64,000 nucleotides of DNA from Amycolatopsis saalfeldensis. GTDB taxonomy: Bacteria > Actinomycetota > Actinomycetes > Mycobacteriales > Pseudonocardiaceae. The DNA is taken from assembly GCF_900110575.1 (NCBI RefSeq), contig NZ_FOEF01000032.1:1-64000 (forward strand). Reading direction: 5' to 3'. The notes under the pieces were generated by a model. That model was not told where the DNA came from and ran no database searches. It worked only from the letters and a program-made list of their open reading frames with translations. Made by a program: the position numbers and the translations under genes. Of this stretch, positions 27,365-36,484 are shown piece by piece; position 1 is the first letter of the stretch, and each line of letters opens with the position of its first letter.

Positions 27365-28126
27365 GTGTCCCGTCATCACGTCTTCCAGCGCGCCGGAGTC
27401 CTCGCCGCCACCGTCGGCGCCGCCGGCCTGCTCGGCGCGGGCATCGCGTCGGCCCACGTCACCGCGAACGTCTACGGCGCGCAACCCGCCAAGGGCGGTT
27501 ACGGCGCGATCTTCTTCCGCGTCCCCAACGAAGAGGCCAACGCCGGCACCGTCAAGGTCGAGGTCGACCTCAAGCCGGAGTACGGCATCGGCAGCCTGCG
27601 CACCAAGCCGATCCCCGGCTGGACCGCGGAAGTCACCACGTCGCCGCTCGCCCAGCCGGTGACCACCGCGTCCGGCACGAAGATCACCAAGGCCGTCACC
27701 AAGGTGGTCTGGACCGCGCAGCCCGGCAGCAAGATCGCCGCCGGCTCCACCGAGTTCCAGGAGTTCGAGATCAGCGCCGGGCCGCTGCCCTCGAACGTCG
27801 ACCAGCTCGAGTTCCCCGCCATCCAGACCTACGAGGATGGCAAGGTGGTCCAGTGGAACCAGCCGACGCCCGCGAACGGCGCCGAGCCCGAGCACCCGGC
27901 GCCGGTCGTCAAGCTCGCCGCGGCACCCGGCGACGGTGACCACGCCGCCATGACCGCCACCACCAGCTCCACCGAAGCGGCACCGTCCTCTTCGGACACC
28001 ACGGCCCGCTGGCTCGGCGGCGCCGGGCTCATCGTCGGCGCGCTCGGGCTCGGCGTCGGGGCGGGCGCGATCCTGCGCTCGCGCCGGCCCGCCGCGGCGC
28101 CCGGAAAGACCGAAGGAAACGAGTAA
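27365..28126 (+). CDS. ycnI: YcnI-type (DUF1775) copper-binding protein
   Basis: The 253-residue secreted protein has a signal peptide ending SAHVTANV, so the mature form may start near the His that is the known copper ligand in this family. The beta-sandwich DUF1775 core includes GYGAIFFRVPNEEANAGTVK and ends near WNQPTP. A linker and a C-terminal membrane helix (LGGAGLIVGALGLGVGAGAI) anchor it outside. It overlaps CopC by one base. The family binds Cu(II) extracellularly and is thought to act as a metallochaperone. Confidence 0.9.
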   Translation: MSRHHVFQRAGVLAATVGAAGLLGAGIASAHVTANVYGAQPAKGGYGAIFFRVPNEEANAGTVKVEVDLKPEYGIGSLRTKPIPGWTAEVTTSPLAQPVTTASGTKITKAVTKVVWTAQPGSKIAAGSTEFQEFEISAGPLPSNVDQLEFPAIQTYEDGKVVQWNQPTPANGAEPEHPAPVVKLAAAPGDGDHAAMTATTSSTEAAPSSSDTTARWLGGAGLIVGALGLGVGAGAILRSRRPAAAPGKTEGNE

Positions 28127-28689
28127 TGCGGAAAGCGCTCCTCGCGCTGGCGATCACCGGGGTGGCCCTGCTGGGCACGGCCACCCCGGCGCTGGCGCAC
28201 AACGTGCTGATCAACTCGGACCCGGCGAACGGCGCGTCCGTCGCCACCGGGCCGTCGAAGATCACGCTGACCTTCGACCAGTACGTGCAGAATGCCGACG
28301 TCAACCAGATCGCGGTGACCGGGCCGAACGGCGGCCAGTGGGCCGAGGGCCCGGTGACGGTGCAGGACAACGTGATCAGCGCGCCGCTGCGGCCGCTCGG
28401 CCCGGCCGGCAAGTACACCGTCGGCTACCGGATCCTGTCGGCCGACGGGCACCCGGTCTCCGGCGAGATCCCGTTCACCCTCACCGCGGCCGGCGCCGGC
28501 ACCCCGGCGAGCGTCGACGCGGCGAAGGCCGCCGGTGCGCCCGCTGCCGCGTCTTCGTCCACTTCGTCGTCGACCGGGATCCCGATCTGGGTCTGGATCG
28601 CCGGCGCGGTGGTCCTGCTCGCGATCGGCCTCACCGTCGCGCTCCGCACGGGCGGGCGTGAGCCGGGACAGGAGAAGACGAAGCAGTGA
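28126..28689 (+). CDS. copC: CopC-domain copper-binding protein
   Basis: The 187-residue protein has a signal peptide ending TPALAHNVL, giving His at or next to the mature N-terminus. A later DGHPVSGEIPF supplies the Asp/His pair of the Cu(II) site. It has one C-terminal membrane helix (IPIWVWIAGAVVLLAIGLTV). It binds copper outside the membrane, to be passed to CopD. It overlaps YcnI (TAATG) and CopD (GTGA). Confidence 0.92.
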   Translation: MRKALLALAITGVALLGTATPALAHNVLINSDPANGASVATGPSKITLTFDQYVQNADVNQIAVTGPNGGQWAEGPVTVQDNVISAPLRPLGPAGKYTVGYRILSADGHPVSGEIPFTLTAAGAGTPASVDAAKAAGAPAAASSSTSSSTGIPIWVWIAGAVVLLAIGLTVALRTGGREPGQEKTKQ

Positions 28690-29714
28690 CCCAGGCCGAG
28701 ACCACCGCGAACGTCCGCTGGATCACGCTGCTGTGCGTGGTCACGGCCGGGCTGCTGGGTGCCCTGATCGGCGTCGCGCTGACGGCTTCCGCACCCATCC
28801 CGGGTGTGGTGGAGCCCAGCGCGGTGGTCTCGACCGGCATCCCGATCGTGCGGGTGCTGCTGGACCTTTCGGCTGTCGCCACGATCGGCCTGGCGCTGCT
28901 GTCGGTGCTGGTCGGCTACGACCGGCCGAACCTCACCGAGCCGGTGCTGCGGCGGGCGCGCCCCGCCGCGGTCGCCGCCGCGCTGGTCTGGTCGGCCAGC
29001 GCGGTGGTGGCGCTCATCCTCCAGACCGCCGAGTACAAGCCCGGCTCGCCGACGCTGACGGCGTCCGACATCGGCACGTACATCGCCGAGGTCGGCGCCG
29101 GGAAGGCGCTGGTGATCGTCGCGGTGCTGGCGCTGCTGCACGCCGGGCTCGGGTTCGTCGCGCTGCGCCAGGGCGAGAAGGTGCCGGCCGAAGTACGCGT
29201 CGGCGTCGGGTTGTTCGCGCTGCTGCCGCTGCCGGTGACCGGCCACGCGTCGAACTGGAGCTACCACGACTACACGATGATCTCGATGGAGCTGCACGTG
29301 ATGAGCGCGGTCGCCTGGTGCGGCGGCCTTGGCGCGATGACCGTGCTGCTCGCCTCGAACCGCACGCTGCTCGCGTACGCGCTCCCGCGGTTCTCCAAAC
29401 TGGCCACGCTCTGCCTGGTCATCTCGGCCGTCACCGGCCTGTTCAACGGCGGCGTCGAGATCCTCGCGAACCCCACCATCGGCTTCTGGGCCGGCGTCTT
29501 CACCACTCCGTACGGCCGGCTCATGCTGCTGAAGCTGCTGTGCACGGGCGTGATCGCGCTGCTCGGCGCGCACCTGCGCTGGCGGCTGATGCCGCAGATC
29601 CTCCGCCACAACCGCACGGCGATCGCCTCCTGGGCGACGCTCGAGGTGACGGTGATGGGCCTGGCGTTCGGCTTCGCCGTCGTGCTGACGCGGGCGCCCG
29701 TCACCGTCTCCTGA
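28686..29714 (+). CDS. copD: CopD-domain copper import membrane protein
   Basis: The 342-residue protein has about eight membrane helices and the CopD domain, with conserved His in ELHVMSAVAWCGGLGAMTVL and in GHASNWSYHDYTM. It would take copper from CopC across the membrane. The GTG start overlaps CopC by 4 bases. The order membrane protein, YcnI, CopC, CopD is a common actinobacterial copper-uptake or cuproenzyme-loading module. No copper-sensor gene is adjacent. Confidence 0.92.
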   Translation: MTQAETTANVRWITLLCVVTAGLLGALIGVALTASAPIPGVVEPSAVVSTGIPIVRVLLDLSAVATIGLALLSVLVGYDRPNLTEPVLRRARPAAVAAALVWSASAVVALILQTAEYKPGSPTLTASDIGTYIAEVGAGKALVIVAVLALLHAGLGFVALRQGEKVPAEVRVGVGLFALLPLPVTGHASNWSYHDYTMISMELHVMSAVAWCGGLGAMTVLLASNRTLLAYALPRFSKLATLCLVISAVTGLFNGGVEILANPTIGFWAGVFTTPYGRLMLLKLLCTGVIALLGAHLRWRLMPQILRHNRTAIASWATLEVTVMGLAFGFAVVLTRAPVTVS

Positions 29715-29987
29715 GTCCTTCAGCGATCCGCCGGGGTGACAAAACGGCTGGTAGTGACGTCGAGTAGCTGCAATTTGCACTGTGGGATTAGCAGTAAGCC
29801 ATCCGAGGCGACCTGTTGGGCCGAATTCTCTACTCGGAGACGCACCTGGTCAGCGGGTACCGGGCAAGCGACAAGCGGTCATCTGCAGGCGGCGAATGCA
29901 CGTGCAAAATCCCAGTCATGTGTCTCAGGTCACTCGATCCCGATCATCGGAACAGGCGCCGGCGCCCTGGTCGAGAACGGGTAACGC
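29715..29987. other. Convergent intergenic region
   Basis: This 273-base gap lies between CopD and a convergent phosphotransferase. It has a 10-base palindrome TGCACGTGCA (29897-29906) and GGCGCCGGCGCC (29955-29966), and its base composition is less GC-rich. Overlapping short frames here do not look coding. A terminator function of the second palindrome is possible. Confidence 0.45.
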
Positions 29988-30875
29988 TCAACGGTAGCGA
30001 GACCACCGGACGTCGGTGCGGCCATGCCTGAGGTCGTACAGCCGCCGGTGCAGCTCCGCGGCAACCTGCGGGTGACTGCGCAGGATCGGCAGCACGCTGG
30101 TGGTCAGTTTCAGCTCCCGCACGGCACGCAGCACGGAGAACCCCGGCCAGGCCGTCACGTCGAAGCCGTACGCCCGGGAAAACTCCTGGTAACCGCTCGG
30201 CGGGTCCCCGAACCGCTCGCGGCCGACGGCCAGCGGCGTCAGGTCCCACTCCGGCGGGCCGACGCAGGAGGAGTCGAAGTCACACAGCACCGGGCCGTCG
30301 GGGCCGGGGATGACGTTGCCGGGATACGCGTCGCCGTGGACAAAACCCCTGGCCAGCGGGAAATCCAGGTCGTCGAGGGCCGCCTCGACCTCGGCGCAGC
30401 GCTCCAGCAGGAACCGCCGGTCGCCGCCGGACAGCTCCTCCGCGTCCGACACCCGCGCCCGCACCGCGTCGAACGGCGCCCACTCGGCGAGGCCCTCGGG
30501 CGGCGGCAGCGCGTGGACCTGGCGAAGCAGGCCGGCGAGGTCCGCGGGCGAGGGCGGCCGGCCCACCGACGGCACCTCTCGCCACACCGTGACCAGGTGC
30601 TCGCCGACGTGCATCGGCTGCTCGACGCCGTCCAGCAGCCGGATCGCGGGAATGCCGTGGCGGGCGAAGTGCTCGGCGACGCGGACCACTGTGTGCACCC
30701 GGTGCCGCAGCCGCGTCGAGCCGACGATCCGGACCACCACCGGGGCCGTGACCAGCGCGTACACCGCGTTGTTGGTGAACCGCAGCAGCCGGGCGCCGAC
30801 CGGGTCGAGCCCGAGCTGGGCACACGTCTCGGCCAGCGCCTCGCGCAGCTTGACGGAGGTGAACCGGCCGTCCAC
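29988..30875 (-). CDS. Aminoglycoside phosphotransferase (APH)-fold kinase
   Basis: The 295-residue APH/choline kinase-fold protein has the Brenner-type catalytic motif RGFVHGDAYPGNVIPGPDG and the metal-binding CDFDSSCVGPPEWDL. It would phosphorylate a small hydroxylated substrate; resistance is not implied. The GTG start follows GAGG. It begins 26 bases after the Nsd-like regulator stop on the same strand, so it may be co-transcribed. Confidence 0.85.
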   Translation of the reverse strand: MDGRFTSVKLREALAETCAQLGLDPVGARLLRFTNNAVYALVTAPVVVRIVGSTRLRHRVHTVVRVAEHFARHGIPAIRLLDGVEQPMHVGEHLVTVWREVPSVGRPPSPADLAGLLRQVHALPPPEGLAEWAPFDAVRARVSDAEELSGGDRRFLLERCAEVEAALDDLDFPLARGFVHGDAYPGNVIPGPDGPVLCDFDSSCVGPPEWDLTPLAVGRERFGDPPSGYQEFSRAYGFDVTAWPGFSVLRAVRELKLTTSVLPILRSHPQVAAELHRRLYDLRHGRTDVRWSRYR

Positions 30876-30901
30876 AAAGGCCTCAGCGGGGCTCGGCGAC
30901 C

Positions 30902-32284
30902 TCAGGCGGCGTAGAAGATCTTGAGCCGGTCGGCCAGGTCACGGGCGTCGACGTTGTTGCGCCGCCGCTCGGCCTCGGCCTGCAGCGGGCGCATCCGGTC
31001 CTTGACCCGCTCCGACTTGATGCTCTCCGCGCAGTCGATGGCCTTGCCGCCGACCTTGACGCCGTGGTCGATGTCGCCCTCCAGCAGGTGGTTCGTGGCC
31101 AGCGCGCTCAGCATGAACGCCTTGCTGCGGGCCATGTCGTCGGTGTAGGACTCGACCGCCCTGGTCAGCGCCGGGATCGCGTACTTCGTGTGCTCGACGT
31201 TCTTCTGCGCGAGCACCGTGTGCACGGTGCCGGTCATCGCGTAGACGTCGGTCTCGTTGAAGAACTTGACCCAGGACTCGGCGTTCGCGAGGTCGGCGCG
31301 GGCGAACTCGTCCTTGCTCCGGCCGAGCAGCTTCATCGCCCGGTCCTCGTTGCCCATCAGCGCATACGCCCAGGCCTCGTTGGCGCAGAGCACGGCGACG
31401 GCCAGCTCGGAACCCGATTCCTGCGCGGCGATCTGCCCCAGCTGGAACAGCTTCAGCGCGTCGTTCGCCGCGTCCTGGTGCAGGTAGACGCGGCCCATCC
31501 GGTACAGCACGTTGGCCACCAGCGGGTGGCTGTCGCCCTGCTTGGCCAGGTCGAGCGCGTTGGCGAAGTGCCCGCGGGCGGAGTCCATCAGGCCGGTGTC
31601 GAACGAGGTCCAGCCGGCCAGGCTGTGCAGGTCGGCGAGCGCGACGAACAGGCGGGACTTCACCAGCTCGGTCGAATTCGACTCCAGCATCTGCTGTCCC
31701 CAGGACAGCTGCGCCACCACGGCGTCGCGGCAGAAACCGCCGCCGTACTGGTAGTCGAGGGAGCGCAACGCTCTGGTCGCCGCTTCCACCTGGCGCACGT
31801 CGGTCATCCCGATGCGCCCCGGGGCCGGCGTCCGCGCCGGGCCCGACGACCACGTCCCTGATTCCGGACCGAACACCGCCGCACCCATCGTGACCTGGGC
31901 GGCGTGCGCGAGGAACCTCCGTCGCTTCACGGACTCGTCCTCCTCAGCCTGCTGGCCGCCGGACGAACCGACGACCCGTATCGCCGTGGTCTCGTCGTAC
32001 GCGAGACCCATGTATCCACGGGGGACACCCAGGCCGTCGGCGATTCTCGTGAGCACGTCGTAGGCCATGACCTGCCGACCCTTGAGGATCTCCGACACCT
32101 CGGACTGCGATTGGCCGGTCATCGCGGCGATCTGCCGCTGCGAAACACCGTGCTTGCGCAACAGGCGGTAAACCGAGCTGACCTCGCGGGCGGCCAGCGC
32201 CGCACGCATGTCAGCCTGCTCCCAGGCGTCCTGGGGCACCGGGTTGCCGGCACCGGATCCGTTGCCGCCAGTACTGGCGTCCAT
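30902..32284 (-). CDS. Nsd-like HTH/TPR transcriptional regulator
   Basis: The 460-residue protein has an N-terminal XRE helix-turn-helix (HGVSQRQIAAMTGQSQSEVS), a short linker, a possible Tat-like RRR stretch that is more likely a linker, and TPR-type helices from about residue 180 to the end (YQYGGGFCRDAV, ARGHFANALDLAKQGDSHPL). The layout resembles the NsdA family, which represses development and antibiotic production in Streptomyces. That likeness is from recall of layout. The long 316-base upstream gap suggests strong own regulation. Confidence 0.8.
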   Translation of the reverse strand: MDASTGGNGSGAGNPVPQDAWEQADMRAALAAREVSSVYRLLRKHGVSQRQIAAMTGQSQSEVSEILKGRQVMAYDVLTRIADGLGVPRGYMGLAYDETTAIRVVGSSGGQQAEEDESVKRRRFLAHAAQVTMGAAVFGPESGTWSSGPARTPAPGRIGMTDVRQVEAATRALRSLDYQYGGGFCRDAVVAQLSWGQQMLESNSTELVKSRLFVALADLHSLAGWTSFDTGLMDSARGHFANALDLAKQGDSHPLVANVLYRMGRVYLHQDAANDALKLFQLGQIAAQESGSELAVAVLCANEAWAYALMGNEDRAMKLLGRSKDEFARADLANAESWVKFFNETDVYAMTGTVHTVLAQKNVEHTKYAIPALTRAVESYTDDMARSKAFMLSALATNHLLEGDIDHGVKVGGKAIDCAESIKSERVKDRMRPLQAEAERRRNNVDARDLADRLKIFYAA

Positions 32285-32600
32285 TGCGACCCCTCACCAT
32301 CCGTCGGGCGTCGAAAACAGCCTAAGCACACCGTGAGAACCATGGGAAACGAGCGGTCAGAGGGTCTGATCGGCCCGGCCGAAGTCCACTGACCGCTTAC
32401 CGTGGAACCCTGCCCGGTCACCGCTATGACGCGGTTTCGACCTTCTATCGCACTCGCTTTCACCTCACTGTAGTTGTCAGATCTCCGTCACCGACCGGAC
32501 ACCGGCCGCGATCACGGAGAGCTACGGAAACCGAGCTACAGGCACGACGTGGATGTGCATCCCGCAAGGTGCACGCGGACGAGAGAGCGGTGGAGGGCCA
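32285..32600. other. Divergent promoter region
   Basis: This 316-base gap lies between the Nsd-like regulator and a small plus-strand gene. It shows a 7-base inverted repeat TCTCCGT / ACGGAGA and a GACCGGACACCGGCC-like run, and no coding frame of quality. Divergent promoters are expected here. Confidence 0.45.
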
Positions 32601-32948
32601 GTGGAGTTCGTGGACTCGCTCGCAGGAGGACATGCCGGGACCGCGATGCGCCCCGTGCGGCCCGGTCCCGCGGGAGGCCAGGGAGTCGCCACGGTGACCC
32701 GTCCGGTCACCCCGTCCGCCGCGGCCGACCCCCGCACCGTGGGCGTCCGTCACTACGAAGGCGGACAGCTGGTGTGGCGCGTGCAGTGCGGCGACCTGAT
32801 CAGCCGCGAGCGCGCGGTGACGGTGTTCGTCGAAGACAACCAGGTTGTGGTCGTTTCGCCCCCCGGCGAGACGGCGCGGCTCACGTCCGGTCAGCTCGGC
32901 CAGCTCAGGGCCGCACTCAATGAAGCCGCCAAAATGGCGGAAAGGTAA
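32601..32948 (+). CDS. Small conserved-looking protein, 115 residues
   Basis: GTG 32601 lies close behind GGAGGG; ATG 32646 is an alternative. The C-terminal half is a compact beta-rich domain (VGVRHYEGGQLVWRVQCGDL, then VFVEDNQVVVVSPPGETARL) ending in a helix. The layout recalls the small DUF397-type partners of actinobacterial XRE regulators, but the sequence does not match that family as I know it. It is divergent from the Nsd-like regulator and 13 bases before the next gene. Function unknown. Confidence 0.7.
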   Translation: MEFVDSLAGGHAGTAMRPVRPGPAGGQGVATVTRPVTPSAAADPRTVGVRHYEGGQLVWRVQCGDLISRERAVTVFVEDNQVVVVSPPGETARLTSGQLGQLRAALNEAAKMAER

Positions 32949-32961
32949 CGGTGAGCTCTCC

Positions 32962-33387
32962 ATGGATCAGGTACTCGGGCAGGTCCTCCGCAATGCGGTC
33001 TGGGAACGCCTCGACATGCTGTCCGACCTGGCCACCCGCGCCGACGCCCAGTCGCTCGTCTCGGTGGCCCGCTCCGAACTCCCCCGCTTGACCGAAGCCT
33101 GGCGCTCGATGCTGCAGGCGCACGACCCGGACGAGCGCGGCGACTGCCCGACCTGCTCCACCCGCTGGCACCGCTGCAAGGCGCCGTGCTCGGTCTGGCA
33201 GGTCGCGCACGAGCACCTGGTGGCCGGCGGCCTCGCGCCGCAGCAGGCCGCGATGTCGGCGGACGAGCGACGGGCCGCCCGGCGCAGGAGCCCCGTGCCC
33301 GGCCAGACGCGCCGCGCCACGCCGCCGAGCCCCGCCGAGACCACCGGCCGGCACGCGCTGGTCACCCCCCGGGCCGTCACGGCCTGA
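32962..33387 (+). CDS. Small Cys-rich protein, possible zinc ribbon
   Basis: The 141-residue protein has a helical N-terminus and a Cys cluster CPTCSTRWHRCKAPCSVW that could bind zinc. It ends in a Pro/Arg-rich, probably disordered tail. ATG 32962 follows the previous small gene closely, so the two are probably one transcript, ended by the hairpin at 33461-33509. The family was not recognised by name; similar proteins occur in Pseudonocardiaceae as far as I recall. Confidence 0.72.
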   Translation: MDQVLGQVLRNAVWERLDMLSDLATRADAQSLVSVARSELPRLTEAWRSMLQAHDPDERGDCPTCSTRWHRCKAPCSVWQVAHEHLVAGGLAPQQAAMSADERRAARRRSPVPGQTRRATPPSPAETTGRHALVTPRAVTA

Positions 33388-33712
33388 CCCGCAGACCGGC
33401 GAGCGCGCGGCCCGGGCCGATTGCCCCTTCGGGCCGGCCGCCGCGGCACCCTCGCCTGAGACGAGGGCTGGTTCGTCCGTCCCCCCGAACGCGACGAACC
33501 AGTCCTCGTTACCCGAATCTCTGCGCGATTAATCGAAAATTATCATCGGAAGGCCTAGCGGACCACGAAATCCGCCGCTAGGTTGAAGATCATCGAAGCC
33601 TGGCGAAGCTGCTGGCTGCGACCCATGACTCCGCGGACCGGTGCCGTTGCACTCCCCTCCCCCGACCGGCACCGGTCCGCGGTTCCACTTCCGTCATTTC
33701 CCCAGTCGGTGA
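33388..33712. other. Convergent intergenic region with hairpins
   Basis: This 325-base gap holds the long hairpin listed separately and, further on, an imperfect pair CCTAGCGGA / TCCGCCGCTAGG (around 33553-33585) in a lower-GC patch. No gene is visible. Both elements lie between convergent genes and probably end transcription from each side. Confidence 0.5.
33461..33509 (+). terminator. Long hairpin terminator
   Basis: A 17-base stem, ACGAGGGCTGGTTCGTC on the left, has one G-T wobble and a 15-base loop. It lies 73 bases after the Cys-rich gene stop, without a T-run. It may act for the two-gene plus-strand transcript. Confidence 0.75.
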
Positions 33713-34978
33713 TTACTGAACCGCACGGACCCGGGTGACGAGCGCTCCCGCCAGCAGGGTCGCGATCGCCGCGGCCGCGAACAGGGCCGGATAGCCGCCG
33801 AGCCACTCGAGGATCAGCGTGGTCAGCAGCGGGGCCACCACCTGCGGCAGCGCGTTCGCGATGTTCACCACGCCCAGGTCCTTCGCCCGGTCCTGCGCGG
33901 TCGGCAGCACCTGCGTCAGCATGGCCAGCGCCACCGCCATGTAGATGCCGAACCCGACGCCGAGCAGCGGCGACGCGATGAGCGCCACCGGCCACGTCTG
34001 CCAGACCACCAGCAGCAGCGCGGCGAGCGCCATCACCCCCGAGGACACCAGCACGTACGGCTTGCGGCGCCCGGACTTGTCGGAAAAATGCCCGGCCAGC
34101 ACCGCGCCGACCACCAGCGCGGCGCCGTAGAGGCCCATCATGATCAGCAGCCCGCTGTCCGGGTTCGGGTAGTGCACCGCGTCCTTGAGGAAGAACAGCA
34201 GGTAGAGCGTCCCGAACGCGTTGCCGAGGTTGATCATGAAGTGACAGGCCCAGGCCCACGCGAAGTCCGGGTGCCGGCGCGGGGAGACCCAGAGGTTCGC
34301 CAGGATCTCCTTGACGTCGCCGCTGGGCCGGTACGCGACGGGCAGGCGCGCGTCCGGCGTCCGCAGCACAAAGGCCGCGGCGCCGGCGAGCACGATCACG
34401 GCGCAGGCCGAGTACCCGAGCGGCAGCCCGGCGAGGTCCAGCATCACGACGACGACCACCGCGCCCAGCACCGTGCCGAGCATCTGCGCGATGCCGACCA
34501 GCCCGCCCACCTGCGCGCGCTGGCTCACCGGCACGCGGTCGGCGATGCCGGACATGAGCGTCGCGAGCATGCCGTTGAGCCCCGCCTGCACCAGGCACCA
34601 GCCGACGGTCATCAGCACGATGTTCGGCGCCACCGCGAGCACGAGCAGCCCGGCCGCGCCGATCACCGCGCCGGCCACGGTCCACGGGTGACGGCGGCCG
34701 AACCGTGAGCAGGTCCGGTCGGACAGCAGCCCGATGGCCGGGTTCGCGATCAGCGCCATCAGCGCGCCGATACCGGTGACGATGCCGAACACGGTCTCCT
34801 TGTTCGCCGCGTCGAGCATCTCGGCCTGCTGCGGCAGCAACACCTGGATCGGCGCGTAAACGCCGAGCCACAGCGCGATGTTCGCGAAGAACAGCAGACT
34901 CATCCACCCGGGCCGGACGCGGGTGACCGGTTCGGCGAGCGCCTCGGGGACCCCGGTGGCGGCAGTCGTGTCACTCAT
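33713..34978 (-). CDS. MFS sugar transporter of beta-glucoside cluster
   Basis: The 421-residue protein has about 12 membrane helices, with RVPVSQRAQVGGLVGIAQML and LSDRTCSRFGRRHPW as MFS/GPH-like loop motifs. It overlaps the beta-glucosidase gene by 8 bases, so it is translationally coupled. Cotranscription implies that it imports a beta-glucoside or oligosaccharide later hydrolysed inside the cell. The substrate is inferred from context. Confidence 0.85.
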   Translation of the reverse strand: MSDTTAATGVPEALAEPVTRVRPGWMSLLFFANIALWLGVYAPIQVLLPQQAEMLDAANKETVFGIVTGIGALMALIANPAIGLLSDRTCSRFGRRHPWTVAGAVIGAAGLLVLAVAPNIVLMTVGWCLVQAGLNGMLATLMSGIADRVPVSQRAQVGGLVGIAQMLGTVLGAVVVVVMLDLAGLPLGYSACAVIVLAGAAAFVLRTPDARLPVAYRPSGDVKEILANLWVSPRRHPDFAWAWACHFMINLGNAFGTLYLLFFLKDAVHYPNPDSGLLIMMGLYGAALVVGAVLAGHFSDKSGRRKPYVLVSSGVMALAALLLVVWQTWPVALIASPLLGVGFGIYMAVALAMLTQVLPTAQDRAKDLGVVNIANALPQVVAPLLTTLILEWLGGYPALFAAAAIATLLAGALVTRVRAVQ

Positions 34979-36308
34979 GTCGGACCAGCTTTCGGTACCA
35001 GGTGAAGGAATCCTTCGGCGTGCGGCGCTGAGTCTCGTAGTCCACGTGCACCAGGCCGAAGCGGGGCGCGTAACCCTTGGACCACTCGAAGTTGTCGAGC
35101 AGGGACCAGACGAAGTAGCCGCGGACGTCGACGCCGGCGTCCATCGCCTCGCGGACCGCGCGCAGGTGGCCGTCCAGGAAGTCGATGCGCTCGGGGTCGT
35201 GGACGAGGCCGTCCGCGCCGGGCTCGTCGTCGAAGCTGCAGCCGTTCTCCGTGATGTGGATCGGGGGAAGGCGCTGCTGGTACCGGTCCTGGAAGGACAC
35301 CAGCAGCTCGCGCAGTCCCCGCGGGACGATCGGCGAGTCGTTGGTGGTCATCGGGTAACCCTCGACCGCGCGGAGTTCGAAGGGAAGGGGATTCCCCTCG
35401 CCGGGTGCCGCGACGCCCTGGGGCTCATAATAGTTGACGCCGTAGAAGTCGAGCGGCTGGGCGATGTCGGCCAGGTCGTCGGCGAAGTTCGCGGGCAGGT
35501 GCGGGTGGACCTGCTCCGGGTAGCTGCCGAGCAGCACGGGGTCGGCGAAGGTGCGGTTCAGCAGTGCGTCGAGCCAGACGGCCGCTTCGCGGTCGGCCTC
35601 GGTCTCGGCGGTTTCGGTGACGGTCCAGATGGGCGAGTGATTGTTGGCGGTGCCGATGCCCGTGGCCCCGGCGGCCCGGAGCGCCTGCACGGCACGGCCG
35701 TGGGCGAGGTTCTGGTGGTGCGCGGTGGGCAGCGCGTCGAGCAGCAGGAACTGGCCGGGCGCGTACTCGCCGATGCCGTAACCGTAAATCGACATGACCA
35801 TCGGCTCGTTGAGCGGGATCCACAGCTTCACGCGGTCGGCGAAGCGCTCGCCCACGATGGCGGCGTACTCGCCGAAGCGCTCGGCCGTGTCGCGCGCGAG
35901 CCAGCCGCCCGCGTCCTCGATGGGCTGCGGGGTGTCCCAGTGGTACAGCGTGACGACGGGGGCGACGCCGGCCGCGCAGATCTCGTCGAGCAGCTTGTCG
36001 TAGAAGGCGAGGCCCTCCGCGTTCGGCTTTCCGGTGCCCTCGGGCTGGATCCGCGGCCACGCGACGGACAGCCGGTAGGCGCCGACACCGAGTTCGCCCA
36101 GCAACGCGATGTCCTCGGAGTAGCGGTGATAGTGGTCCGCCGCTACCTTGGCGTCCTCACCGCGCGCGATCTTGCCGTCGGTCGCGGTGAAGGTGTCCCA
36201 GATGGACGGTCCGCGGCCGCCTTCGGCCGTGGCCCCTTCGATCTGGAACGCCGAGGTCGAAACACCCCAAAGGAAGTCGGGCGGGAAGGTCGGGTAGTCC
36301 ACCGGCAC
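34971..36308 (-). CDS. GH1 beta-glucosidase
   Basis: The 445-residue GH1 enzyme starts from GTG 36308, preceded by GAGAAAGG. An ATG at 36347 is in frame but lies within the likely operator. Family motifs are FPPDFLWGVSTSAFQIEGA, acid/base Glu 168 in WIPLNEPMVM and nucleophile Glu 354 in IHITENG. It has no signal peptide, so it acts in the cytoplasm. It would hydrolyse cellobiose or aryl-beta-glucosides. It is first in a two-gene operon divergent from a TetR regulator. Confidence 0.93.
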   Translation of the reverse strand: MPVDYPTFPPDFLWGVSTSAFQIEGATAEGGRGPSIWDTFTATDGKIARGEDAKVAADHYHRYSEDIALLGELGVGAYRLSVAWPRIQPEGTGKPNAEGLAFYDKLLDEICAAGVAPVVTLYHWDTPQPIEDAGGWLARDTAERFGEYAAIVGERFADRVKLWIPLNEPMVMSIYGYGIGEYAPGQFLLLDALPTAHHQNLAHGRAVQALRAAGATGIGTANNHSPIWTVTETAETEADREAAVWLDALLNRTFADPVLLGSYPEQVHPHLPANFADDLADIAQPLDFYGVNYYEPQGVAAPGEGNPLPFELRAVEGYPMTTNDSPIVPRGLRELLVSFQDRYQQRLPPIHITENGCSFDDEPGADGLVHDPERIDFLDGHLRAVREAMDAGVDVRGYFVWSLLDNFEWSKGYAPRFGLVHVDYETQRRTPKDSFTWYRKLVRHE

Positions 36309-36342
36309 ACGCACCTTTCTCGTCCGGCCACCTGGCCGGGTG

Positions 36343-36365
36343 AACATGAAAAGTTCTCATATGTT
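36343..36365. promoter_or_regulatory. Candidate TetR operator for beta-glucoside cluster
   Basis: A 23-base element has outer inverted arms AACAT and ATGTT and A/T-rich inner sequence. It sits between the beta-glucosidase start and the divergent TetR gene. It is AT-rich within very GC-rich DNA and stands out for that. The inner part is only partly symmetric. Confidence 0.5.
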
Positions 36366-36484
36366 AGGTCGTCACTCGTCCGGAGGGAAGCCCACAGGGG
36401 CGCTAAAGTCCCAGATCAGACGAGTTCCGCCGCGGCAGGTGGGACGGGGAGCGTCAGCAGAGCGAGAAAGACCGAGGAACGAAA

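Noticed and set aside
29715..29987. Possible small genes in the CopD/phosphotransferase gap
   Set aside because: Three overlapping short frames exist but codon use is poor and no ribosome site was found.
29988..30875. Aminoglycoside resistance gene
   Set aside because: The APH fold is shared with many metabolic kinases; nothing here shows the drug as substrate.
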